Source of the DNA: Terriglobales bacterium
GTDB taxonomy: Bacteria > Acidobacteriota > Terriglobia > Terriglobales > SCQP01
Reading direction: 5' to 3'
DNA length: 42,222 bases
NCBI GenBank assembly: GCA_025451775.1
Contig: JANWJU010000050.1
Span: 1 to 42,222, forward strand
The notes beneath the pieces are model-generated. The model made no database searches and was not told the DNA's origin. It saw only the letters and a list, made by a program, of their open reading frames with translations. Each line of letters begins with the position of its first letter. Position 1 is the stretch's first letter. Below are positions 34,238 through 42,222 of the stretch, piece after piece. The translations under genes and the position numbers were made by a program.

Positions 34238-35364
34238 CCATTGAAAAATTGGTGTACGGCGGCGATGGGCTGGCGCGCATCCCGTCGACCGACGGACGGC
34301 AGCAAGCGGTGTTCGTGCCCTTCGTGCTGCCGGGCGAAGTGGTGCGGGTGGAGTTGGAGCCGCCGGCGCGGGGCCGGACCACGGCCCGCGTCATCGAGAT
34401 TCTGCAGCCGGCGCCGGAGCGCATCACGCCGCTGTGCGAGTACTTTGGCCGCTGCGGTGGCTGCCAGCTTCAGCACGCCCCGGCGGAGCTCCAGCTCGAG
34501 CTCAAGCGCGGCATGTTGATCGAGACGCTGCGCCGCACCGGCGGCCTCATACCTGGGGAAGCCTGGACCGGCGATGTCGCGCTGCATGCGGCCGAGCCCT
34601 GGGCCTACCGCAACCGGGTGCGGCTGCAGCGCACGCCCGAAGGCGTGGGCTATTACGAGCGCGACAGCCACCGCGTGCTGCCGGTCACGCATTGCCCCAT
34701 CGCATCGGCCAGCATCGAAGCTGCGATCGGTACCCTGGCGCCGGGCGAGCGCGAGGAGATCGAGCTGGCAGTGGACAACGACGACCATGGGCTGGCGAGC
34801 GATGCGCCGCTGGAGTTCTCCGCGGCCGGCCACCGTTATCGGGTCAGCGCGGGCTCGTTCTTCCAGGTCAACCGGTTTTTGACGGAGGAACTGGTCGAGG
34901 TGGTGACCGGGGGCGTATCCGGCACGGCCGGAAGCACAGCCATCGACCTGTTCAGCGGCGTGGGATTGTTCGCGCTCCCCTTGGTGGACCGTGGCTTTAG
35001 CCGCGTGCATGCCGTCGAGAGCCATCCGGCCGCCTACGAGGCTTTGCGCTTCAATGTGGCCAGTGCGAAGGCGGTACGGGCCTCGCGGCGTCCGGCGCTG
35101 GAGTTTGTGCGCCAGTGGAAGTACGGGCCGCCGGACCTGGTCGTGGCCGATCCGCCGCGTACCGGCCTGGGACGCGAGATGGTGGCCGCCTTACTCGAGG
35201 CCGCGCCGCGCCGGCTGCACTTGGTCTCCTGCGATCCTGCCACGCTGGGCCGCGATCTGCGCGGCTTGCTGGCCGCTGGCTACAGGATCACGGAAATGCA
35301 CCTGCTCGATCTCTTCCCCCAGACCTACCATTTGGAGACGGTCGTGAAACTCAGCTTGGGTTGA
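34216..35364 (+). CDS. 23S rRNA (uracil) methyltransferase, RlmD/TrmA family
   Basis: TRAM-like N-terminus, CEYFGRCGGCQLQH Fe-S cysteines, DLFSGVGLFALPL, ADPPRTGLG, LVSCDPATLGRDL; ATG 34216. Confidence 0.92.
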   Translation: MAETRELTIEKLVYGGDGLARIPSTDGRQQAVFVPFVLPGEVVRVELEPPARGRTTARVIEILQPAPERITPLCEYFGRCGGCQLQHAPAELQLELKRGMLIETLRRTGGLIPGEAWTGDVALHAAEPWAYRNRVRLQRTPEGVGYYERDSHRVLPVTHCPIASASIEAAIGTLAPGEREEIELAVDNDDHGLASDAPLEFSAAGHRYRVSAGSFFQVNRFLTEELVEVVTGGVSGTAGSTAIDLFSGVGLFALPLVDRGFSRVHAVESHPAAYEALRFNVASAKAVRASRRPALEFVRQWKYGPPDLVVADPPRTGLGREMVAALLEAAPRRLHLVSCDPATLGRDLRGLLAAGYRITEMHLLDLFPQTYHLETVVKLSLG

Positions 35365-35749
35365 GCGCCGCCATCACATCGGTGCGGGAGAAATCCCCGC
35401 CTTTGAACAGCAGGGGCTGGGCTGCAGTCTGGGCGAGGGCGTAAGCGATACAGTCGCCAAAGTTCAACCCTGCCGGATGGCGTCCTTTGCCGAATTTCCG
35501 GAACGCCTCCCGTGCCACCTCCGCCTGCTCCGGGGAGAACGCGATCAGTTCCGCCTGCATGCGGTAGATCAGCAGGTCCAGTTCTCGGCCTCTGTCCGGC
35601 CAGCGGCGGGCTTCAATCACCATGGCCGTTTCGAGCAATGTTGCCGCCGAGATGAGCCGTACTGGATCGTTGTGGATGGCGGCGGCCAGCGCAGCAGCCT
35701 CGGTTTCCTGCAGCAAGATGGCTAACAGGGCTGATGAGGCGATGACCAT
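35351..35749 (-). pseudogene. VapC-like PIN protein with first catalytic Asp replaced by Ala (probably inactive)
   Basis: MVIASSALLAILLQE instead of MVID[ST]SALLAIL; other PIN acidic positions retained (LLETAMVIEAR, NFGDCIAYALA, GGDFSRTD). Confidence 0.75.
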
Positions 35750-35761
35750 CGCCGAATGCGC

Positions 35762-35953
35762 CTAGCGAGACACCCCGAATCGGTCATAGCCGATTATTTC
35801 GCCGGCGCTGCGTGCGTCGGTCTCGGGCAAAGCGGCGCAGCGCCGGCCAATTGCCATCAGTTCATCCTGCAAGCGCGCCGGGCGATTGGCTGCGCACGAG
35901 CGGCACTGCCTCGTTGCCCCGCTCGGCTCGTGGCATCTCCAAGCTGCCTCCAT
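35762..35953 (-). pseudogene. VapB antitoxin remnant fused to palindromic element
   Basis: C-terminal LQDELMAIGRRCAALPETDARSAGEIIGYDRFGVSR* is VapB-like; N-terminal part MEAAWRCHEPSGATRQCRSCAA is encoded by the repeat element. Confidence 0.7.
35894..35948. mobile_element. Partial copy of dispersed palindromic element
   Basis: 48/55 aligned bases identical to 14990-15046 with one 2-bp gap. Confidence 0.7.
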
Positions 35954-35969
35954 TGGTGCATCTGGGATG

Positions 35970-37841
35970 CTAATAGGCGGGTTCGGAGACGGTGGCGGCT
36001 TCGGTGCGGAACAGCTGGGTGTAATCCTTGACGGTGACGTCGAGGGTGCGCTCGCGGGACTTGCGCTGGATCTCATCGATGACGGCAGCGCGCGAGAGGC
36101 TGCCGCGGTCCTTCTCCTGGTAGGTGCGGACCGAGACTGTGCCATCGGCGGCCTCGCGCTTGCCGAGCACCAGCATGTAAGGGATCTTGTGCATCTCGGC
36201 GTCGCGGATGCGGTAGCCGATTTTGCTCTCGGCGGCGGCCGCCTCAGCGCGGATGCCGGCCGCGCGCAGTTGGGCCGCAAGCTCACGGGCGCTCTCGTTC
36301 TGCGCCTCGGCGATGGGCAGGACGATGGCCTGCACCGGCGCCAGCCAAGTCGGCATCGCGCCGGCGAAGTGCTCGAGCACGATACCCAGGAAGCGCTCGA
36401 GCGAGCCAAACAAGGCGCGGTGAATGGCGATGGGGGTATGGGGCTCGTTGTCGGCGCCGGTGAACTCCAGCTCGAAGCGGCGAGGCAGGTTGAAATCGAG
36501 TTGGAAGGTGCCGCACTGCCACTGCCGACCCATGCTGTCGTGCACCATGACGTCGATCTTGGGTCCGTAGAAGGCGCCGCCGCCGGCATCGACGGCGAAG
36601 GCGAGGCCTTGCGCGTCGAGCGCTTGCCGGAGGGCGGCTTCGGCTTTCTCCCACAGTTCGGGCTCACCCATGGCTTTGTCCGGCTTGGTCGAAAGCGTGA
36701 CCGTGTAACGGAGGCCGAAGATGGCGTAGATGGTTTTCAGCAGCTCCAGGATGCGGACGATTTCCTCCTGGATCTGATCCTCGTGCACGAAGATATGGGC
36801 GTCATCCTGGCTGAAGACGCGTGCGCGCATGAGCCCGTGCAGGGTGCCCACAGCTTCGTTGCGGTGCAGGAGCTGGCGCTCGGCGATGCGTAGCGGCAGG
36901 TCGCGGTAGGAGTGTTGCCGCGACTTGAAGTACAGCATGGTGTCGGGGCAGTTCATGGGTTTGAGCGCCATCTCCGGCTGGGCGCCAGGCTTGGCGTCCT
37001 CGTCTTGGATGAGGAACATGTTTTCGCGGAAGTGGTCCCAGTGGCCGGAGGTCTCGAACATCTCCTTGCGGTAGATCACCGGGTTCAGGATCTCGACATA
37101 GCCGGCGTCGCGGTGCAGTTGGCGCGACATCTCGATCAGCGTGTCGCGCAAAATGACGCCGCGCGGATGCCAGAAGGCGCAACCCGCCGACCAGGGATGG
37201 AAGCTGAACAGATCGAGCTGCGTGCCCAGGCGGCGGTGATCGCGGGCTTTCGAATCTTCCAGAAACTGCAGGTACTCGGCCAGCTCTTCTTCCGTCTCCC
37301 ACGCGGTGCCGTAGATGCGCTGCAGCATGGCGTTGTGTTCGTCGCCGCGCCAATAGGCGCCGGCGAGCGAGAGCAGCTTGAAGTGTCCGCAGACGCCGCC
37401 GCGGGCGACGTGGGGGCCGGCGCAGAGGTCGATGAAGCGGTCCTGTTTATAAAGCGAGACCTCGGCGTCGTGGATGCCGGCGATCAGTTCGAGCTTGTAG
37501 GCTTGGTTCCACTCTTCGAACAACGCCGCGGCGCGCGGACGGTCGAGGTGGGCGCGGAAGAATTGGGGATCGCGGGCGGCGATCTTGCGCATGCGCTTCT
37601 CGATCTCGGGCAGGTCGGCGTCGGTGAGACTGCGCGGCAGCTCCATGTCGTAGTAGAAGCCGTTGTCGATGGGGGGGCCGATGGCGAGTTGGACGGTGGG
37701 GAACAGCTCGCGCACGGCCTGGGCCATGATGTGGCTGGCAGAGTGGCGGATGCGGCGCAGCCGTTCCTGGCGGGGCAGCGCCGGCGGTGGTTGGTTGGGT
37801 TCCCAGGTGAGGCTTGCGAGGATCTCGTCGGCAACGGGCAT
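35970..37841 (-). CDS. thrS: Threonyl-tRNA synthetase
   Basis: HSASHIMAQAV editing-site HxxxH, RFIDLCAGPHV, class II motifs (MFETSGHWDHFRENMF, ALKPMNCPDTMLYF, FGSLERFLGIVLEHFAG), anticodon-binding C-terminus. Confidence 0.96.
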   Translation of the reverse strand: MPVADEILASLTWEPNQPPPALPRQERLRRIRHSASHIMAQAVRELFPTVQLAIGPPIDNGFYYDMELPRSLTDADLPEIEKRMRKIAARDPQFFRAHLDRPRAAALFEEWNQAYKLELIAGIHDAEVSLYKQDRFIDLCAGPHVARGGVCGHFKLLSLAGAYWRGDEHNAMLQRIYGTAWETEEELAEYLQFLEDSKARDHRRLGTQLDLFSFHPWSAGCAFWHPRGVILRDTLIEMSRQLHRDAGYVEILNPVIYRKEMFETSGHWDHFRENMFLIQDEDAKPGAQPEMALKPMNCPDTMLYFKSRQHSYRDLPLRIAERQLLHRNEAVGTLHGLMRARVFSQDDAHIFVHEDQIQEEIVRILELLKTIYAIFGLRYTVTLSTKPDKAMGEPELWEKAEAALRQALDAQGLAFAVDAGGGAFYGPKIDVMVHDSMGRQWQCGTFQLDFNLPRRFELEFTGADNEPHTPIAIHRALFGSLERFLGIVLEHFAGAMPTWLAPVQAIVLPIAEAQNESARELAAQLRAAGIRAEAAAAESKIGYRIRDAEMHKIPYMLVLGKREAADGTVSVRTYQEKDRGSLSRAAVIDEIQRKSRERTLDVTVKDYTQLFRTEAATVSEPAY

Positions 37842-38028
37842 GAGGCTTACATTTTAGCGCGGGCGCCCGGCTGAGGTCGGTGGGCGGGGGGCCAGCGGCG
37901 GTATCGGCTGAAAAAAGGAAAAGAATCAGCCCCGAGGCCAGCCCCAGGCGGGTGGGGATCGGTGCGAGCCGCATCGGGGCGGGGATGCGCGGTCGGGCGG
38001 ACGGGTAATCTCCTGTAAAATCTAAGGC

Positions 38029-38814
38029 ATGACCATTGAGGAGATGCTGCGCTCGGGACGGGTGCAAACGGCGGACAACGGGTTGATGTACGCCGTGATC
38101 CCGGAGGCGGCCTCCGACGGCTCGGAAACGGGCGGGGGAAGTGGGAGCAGCGACCGCAGTCTGGCGCACATGGTGGCGGCGGTGCCACGGGCGTTGGTGC
38201 CGCGGCTGGGGCGTTCGGTGTGCTACTTTGTGCCCTGGCTGATGAAACAGCGCCGGACGGTCGCCATCGCCCTTGAACCTGCACCGGAAGGCGAGACGCG
38301 CAAAGAGTTGTGCCATCACCTGGACGTCAAGCCGAACGGCAACCTGCTCCTGGTCAGCCTGCGTTTTTACGAGCACGACTCCTACGGCTTGGCGATGGAG
38401 TTTTTTGACAAGGTCGCCTACCTGGCAGCGCTGGAACCGGCGGCGAATGGGAATGGGGCTGATCTCGATACGCTGCTCCGCCGCCAACTCGAGGCCAAGA
38501 CGGGGGAACTCACGCCCGAGGCGTGGGATTGGCGCAGCGGGCTGGCCGAGGCCGGGCCCACGGCGGCCGCAGAGGCCTGGCTCAACTACCGCCGCGCGGC
38601 CGAAACCGATGCGCTGGGCTTGTACATGGCCGCGCTCCATACCGATATTTTTTACGAGGACCTGTTTGAACCAGAGTCGGAGTTCCCGCCGCTCGACCCC
38701 GAGCTGGTGTGCGAGCGCGTGCGCGCGGTGGAGCGGCTCTATCCGCCCAACCGCGGCTTCAGCCTGCAGGTGGTGCGGCCGCGGCGGCGGCGCCGGACGT
38801 CGGGCCAGAAATAG
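38029..38814 (+). CDS. Hypothetical protein
   Basis: 261 aa ORF with sustained coding character; TAAAAT 7 nt before ATG. Confidence 0.7.
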   Translation: MTIEEMLRSGRVQTADNGLMYAVIPEAASDGSETGGGSGSSDRSLAHMVAAVPRALVPRLGRSVCYFVPWLMKQRRTVAIALEPAPEGETRKELCHHLDVKPNGNLLLVSLRFYEHDSYGLAMEFFDKVAYLAALEPAANGNGADLDTLLRRQLEAKTGELTPEAWDWRSGLAEAGPTAAAEAWLNYRRAAETDALGLYMAALHTDIFYEDLFEPESEFPPLDPELVCERVRAVERLYPPNRGFSLQVVRPRRRRRTSGQK

Positions 38815-38845
38815 CCGCCAAACCATTGTCGAGCGAGGAGACTTC

Positions 38846-39934
38846 GTGAGCGAACGTAAAACCATCCACGTGCCGGGCGCGGGCACCGTTGATGCCCAAG
38901 CCAAGGCCGAGTATCTGCATACGCGGGTGCAGCCCATCGACTACAGCCGCATCTCGACGGTGGCCGACCTGGTGGGCGCCATGCGCGGCGCCTCCATCCA
39001 GGCCCGTAACCTGGGCCTGTGCGCCGAGGTGCTCGACAACCTCTACGCCGACGCCGACCGCCCCACCGTGATGCTGGGCTTGGCCGGACCGTTGATCGCC
39101 GCCGGGCTGCGCCAGGTCATCCGCGACTTGGTGGCGGGCGGGTTCGTCGATGTCATCGTCTCCACCGGGGCGATTCTCTATCAGGACATCTATCAGGCGC
39201 GCGGCTACGGCCACTACGCCGGCGACCCCAACGCCGACGATTCGCAACTCCGGGATCTGCTCATCGACCGCATTTACGACACTTATGTGGACGAGGAGAA
39301 GTTCATGGAGACCGACACCTGGCTGGGCTACCTCGCCGACGAGCTGCGGCCGGGCAACATCTCCTCCCGCGCGTACATGGAGTTCGTGGGCAGCAAGCTT
39401 GACGACGAAAACTCGATCGTCCGCACCGCCTGCCAGCGTGGCGTGCCGATGTTCGTGCCGGCGCTGAACGATTCCTCCATCGGGATAGGCCTCACCCACC
39501 ATTACCACCGGGCAACGCTGGCGGGCCGGCCCAAGATCGCCATCGACTCCATCCGCGACAACTACGAGTTGACGCAGATCGTGGTGAAATCGAAAAAGAC
39601 GGCGGCGATCTACATCGCCGGCGGGGTGCCCAAGAACTACATCAACGACTCGGTCGTGATGGCCTATATCTTCGAGGAGGAGAAGGGCCACAGCTACGCG
39701 CTGCAGCTCACCGCTGACGTGCCCCACTGGGGCGGGCTCTCGGGCAGCACGCTGAAAGAGGCGATGAGCTGGGGCAAGATCCAGCCCAAGGCGACCACGG
39801 CGATGTGCTTTGTCGAGCCGTCGGTGTCGCTGCCGATGCTGGCCGGCTACGCCTTCCAGCGCAAGCTGGCCGCTGGACGGCCGCCGCTCAAGCTGGAGTG
39901 GGACAACGACATCCTGCGCTCCCTGAGCCGTTGA
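38846..39934 (+). CDS. Deoxyhypusine synthase-family protein
   Basis: GLAGPLIAAGLRQVIRDLVAGGFVDVIVSTGA, GGVPKNYINDSV, SWGKI near C-terminus (DHS active-site Lys motif); GTG 38846 with GAGGAG SD. Confidence 0.88.
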   Translation: MSERKTIHVPGAGTVDAQAKAEYLHTRVQPIDYSRISTVADLVGAMRGASIQARNLGLCAEVLDNLYADADRPTVMLGLAGPLIAAGLRQVIRDLVAGGFVDVIVSTGAILYQDIYQARGYGHYAGDPNADDSQLRDLLIDRIYDTYVDEEKFMETDTWLGYLADELRPGNISSRAYMEFVGSKLDDENSIVRTACQRGVPMFVPALNDSSIGIGLTHHYHRATLAGRPKIAIDSIRDNYELTQIVVKSKKTAAIYIAGGVPKNYINDSVVMAYIFEEEKGHSYALQLTADVPHWGGLSGSTLKEAMSWGKIQPKATTAMCFVEPSVSLPMLAGYAFQRKLAAGRPPLKLEWDNDILRSLSR

Positions 39935-39943
39935 AGGATCGTT

Positions 39944-40636
39944 GTGGCCCGGGAGTTCCAACTCACCGATGCCGTCCCCTGGGGGCGATCCGAGCAGGAG
40001 TACAGGCTGTTTTTTGCGCTCGACGAGTTGCCGGCGGGCAGCCGGATTCTAGATTGCGCCGCCGGTCCTTCCTCGTTCGCTGCCGAGCGGGCGGCTTCGG
40101 GAAGACCGGTGATTGCCGCCGATCCTCTCTATGCCGGCTCCGCTGAGGAGATATGGGCGCGGATTGACGGCGCTGCGGCTGCGATGGCGGCGGGGCTGGA
40201 GCGCGCCTGCGAGCGTTTCGTCTGGGATTTCAGCCCTACAATTGAGGCCCACATGCAGCACCGGTTGCGGACGGCACGGCAGTGGCGCGAAGATTTCCGC
40301 GCGACCGGCAACAGCAGCCGGTACATAGCCGGAGCGCTGCCGCACTTGCCGTTCGCGGACGGCGCTTTTGGCGTTGCCCTCTGCTCGCATTTCTTATTTC
40401 TCTATGATGAGCGCTTGGGCGAAGCCTTCCATCATAGGGCGGTGCGGGAGATGCTGCGTGTGGCTGGTGAGGTGCGACTATTTCCGCTTTTGGATTTGCA
40501 TGGCCGGCCTTCGGAGATGGTGAGTCCGGTGATGGCGGCGCTTCGCGAGCAGGGGTATGCGGTGGAACTCCGGCGTGTTCCTTACGAGTTCCAGAAGGGC
40601 GGCCACACGTTGCTGCGTATCGCACGCCGCGCTTAA
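39944..40636 (+). CDS. SAM-dependent methyltransferase-like protein
   Basis: ILDCAAGPSSFAAERA motif I-like, LPFADGAFGVALCSHFLFLY motif IV-like. Confidence 0.7.
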   Translation: MAREFQLTDAVPWGRSEQEYRLFFALDELPAGSRILDCAAGPSSFAAERAASGRPVIAADPLYAGSAEEIWARIDGAAAAMAAGLERACERFVWDFSPTIEAHMQHRLRTARQWREDFRATGNSSRYIAGALPHLPFADGAFGVALCSHFLFLYDERLGEAFHHRAVREMLRVAGEVRLFPLLDLHGRPSEMVSPVMAALREQGYAVELRRVPYEFQKGGHTLLRIARRA

Positions 40637-40685
40637 GGGGTGGAGATTACTCGACTGCGCGCCAAACTGCCTCCACCGCATGATG

Positions 40686-40691
40686 TATACT
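40686..40691 (+). promoter_or_regulatory. Possible -10 TATACT upstream of YncE-like gene
   Basis: gatgTATACTgg, 23 nt before ATG, followed by G-run. Confidence 0.35.
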
Positions 40692-40714
40692 GGCGCGGTC
40701 GAGGGGGGGGCAAA

Positions 40715-41797
40715 ATGATTCTGCCGAACGGACCGATCGCTGTGTTTCGTAAATTGCGACGAGGGGCCGTGGGCATCGGGGTCGCGGTCATGTTCCTCGC
40801 GGGCGTCCTCCCGGTGGGCGCAAGCGGCCAGAGCAGCCCGTTGGTCCTGAAGGCCGTGATCCCGCTGCCCCAGGCCCGGGGCCGCATGGATCACCTGAGC
40901 GTGGATCTGAGGGGGAAGCGGTTGTTCGTCTCGGAGATCGGCAATGGCGGCGTCGGGGTCGTCAGCCTCGCCACCGGCGGGCCCGTGCATCTGCTCACTG
41001 GCTTTGGGGAGCCCCAAGGCACTTATTTCGATGACGCCAGCGGCCGCCTGTTCGTGGCGAGCGGCGATGACGGCACCGTGAAGGTTTTCGATGGCGCTTC
41101 CTATAAGCTCGTGGACACGGCCAAGTTCACGAGCGACGCTGATGACTTACGCTTTGATCCACGCACCCGCGGGGTCATCGTCGGCTACAGCGGGCAGAAA
41201 TTTGTCGGCGGCCAACCCGTTCGCGGGCCGGGCGGGGAGGGTGACGGCGCGCTCGGGTACGTGACTTCCAACGGAAATCAAGGGAGCTTGCTGCCGGTGG
41301 ATGCGCATCCGGAGGGCTTTTCCATCGAGAGCGACGGCGCGCGCGTGTATATCAATGTCCCCGACCGCCATGAGATCGAAGTGGGCGATCTCGCCGCGCA
41401 TCGAGTGATCGCGCGCTGGCACGTGTCGTGCACCGACAACTTTCCCATGGCGCTCGATGAAGCCGGCCATCGCTTGTTCATTGGCTGCCGCGCTCCCCAA
41501 GAGATGCTGGTGATCGATACCGGGACGGGCAAGAGCGTGGCCACGATCGCGACCCCGGCCACGACCGATGACATTTTCTACGACGCCGCGCGCCGGCGGA
41601 TCTATGTCCTCGGCGGCCAAGGCTTCGTGGATGTGGTCCAGCAAAGATCGCCCGACGCCTACACCCGCCTCGCCAGGGTTCGAGCGCGCGTGGGTTCCCG
41701 CACGGGGTTGTTCGTCCCCGAACTCAAGGAGTTGTTCGTGGCCATCTCGGAAAGCGCCGGCCAGCGCCCGGAGCTGTTGGTCTACGAAGTCCGCTGA
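40715..41797 (+). CDS. Exported YncE-like beta-propeller protein
   Basis: Signal-like N-terminus from ATG 40715; repeated blades (VDLRGKRLFVSEIGNGGVGVVSL, DDASGRLFVASGDDGTVKVFD, DEAGHRLFIGCRAP). Confidence 0.82.
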   Translation: MILPNGPIAVFRKLRRGAVGIGVAVMFLAGVLPVGASGQSSPLVLKAVIPLPQARGRMDHLSVDLRGKRLFVSEIGNGGVGVVSLATGGPVHLLTGFGEPQGTYFDDASGRLFVASGDDGTVKVFDGASYKLVDTAKFTSDADDLRFDPRTRGVIVGYSGQKFVGGQPVRGPGGEGDGALGYVTSNGNQGSLLPVDAHPEGFSIESDGARVYINVPDRHEIEVGDLAAHRVIARWHVSCTDNFPMALDEAGHRLFIGCRAPQEMLVIDTGTGKSVATIATPATTDDIFYDAARRRIYVLGGQGFVDVVQQRSPDAYTRLARVRARVGSRTGLFVPELKELFVAISESAGQRPELLVYEVR

Positions 41798-41820
41798 GTT
41801 CGAGAAAAATGGCGGCCAGG

Positions 41821-42135
41821 CTAGTCGACGGGCTGAGGGCCGCGGGCGGCGTCGTCGGCCTCGTCCAATAAGCGGCGGGCCTCGACGGCGTTGGGGCGGC
41901 GCACCCAGAGCGCAATCTCATACTGCAGGCCGGGGATCATCATTTTGCCGACCTCGGCGGCGATGCCGTTGGCGCGCAGGTATCCGGCGGCGAGTTCGGC
42001 CTCGGACCCATCCTCAAAGCTGCGCACGGCCTCGCGCAGTTGGGGCGGCACGAAGGCGAGCTCCAGATCGGCCGGCGTCTCGCCCATGATGGTGCGTTCA
42101 CTGGTAGGTTCTCGATCGTGGTGGTTGGGGCTCAT
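41821..42135 (-). CDS. DUF2007-like small protein
   Basis: SEAELAAGYLRANGIAAEV...LWVRRPNAVEARRLLDEAD; start 42135 or upstream to 42180. Confidence 0.65.
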   Translation of the reverse strand: MSPNHHDREPTSERTIMGETPADLELAFVPPQLREAVRSFEDGSEAELAAGYLRANGIAAEVGKMMIPGLQYEIALWVRRPNAVEARRLLDEADDAARGPQPVD

Positions 42136-42222
42136 GGCGGACTCCTTAGATATCGGGATCGGCGGCGGTCGGGAAGGCATCGTCGAGTGAATCGTCGAGC
42201 CACTCTGCTGGTAGATGCCACA

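Noticed and set aside
1-42222. tRNA, rRNA or phage/IS transposase genes
   Set aside because: None recognised by eye among ORFs or intergenic sequences; a covariance-model scan would be needed to exclude small ncRNAs.

Overview
The window is 42.2 kb of GC-rich, densely coding bacterial chromosome. Gene content suggests Acidobacteriota, which is an inference only: cytochrome c plus PQQ dehydrogenase pair, NHL/ASH giant protein, orphan Mla-like ATPase, TreS. No rRNA, tRNA or CRISPR was seen. Main contents: a mazEF-type locus cut by the window edge; an intact vapBC; an M24 aminopeptidase; a LuxR-type regulator next to a ~3055-aa secreted NHL-propeller/ASH-repeat protein; an SDR; an interrupted nucleotidyltransferase locus; gcdH; rhomboid; ThiF; MFS; a cytochrome c/PQQ dehydrogenase pair with a clear terminator; MscS; a PEP-mutase/ICL family protein; a tightly packed run ABC ATPase - class IV aminotransferase - response regulator - histidine kinase - TreS - hypothetical; ECF sigma; RlmD-like methyltransferase; a decaying vapBC; thrS; and a deoxyhypusine synthase-family protein. 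Most notable observations: (1) a dispersed multi-palindrome element with one long copy (14903-15046) interrupting a nucleotidyltransferase gene, a half copy (35894-35948) replacing the N-terminus of a vapB whose partner VapC has lost its first catalytic Asp (MVIA instead of MVID), and an end fragment (27583-27605) forming the C-terminus of an aminotransferase; (2) paired CTCCCATAyGGGAG palindromes upstream of the LuxR-type gene and of the giant surface-protein gene; (3) recurrent TAnnnT hexamers 5-10 nt upstream of start codons, suggesting widespread leaderless transcription, including a divergent pair whose start codons overlap; (4) a giant protein with a duplicated beta-propeller, 14 Cys-paired ASH repeats and a C-terminal Ig-like domain apparently split by a membrane hairpin.
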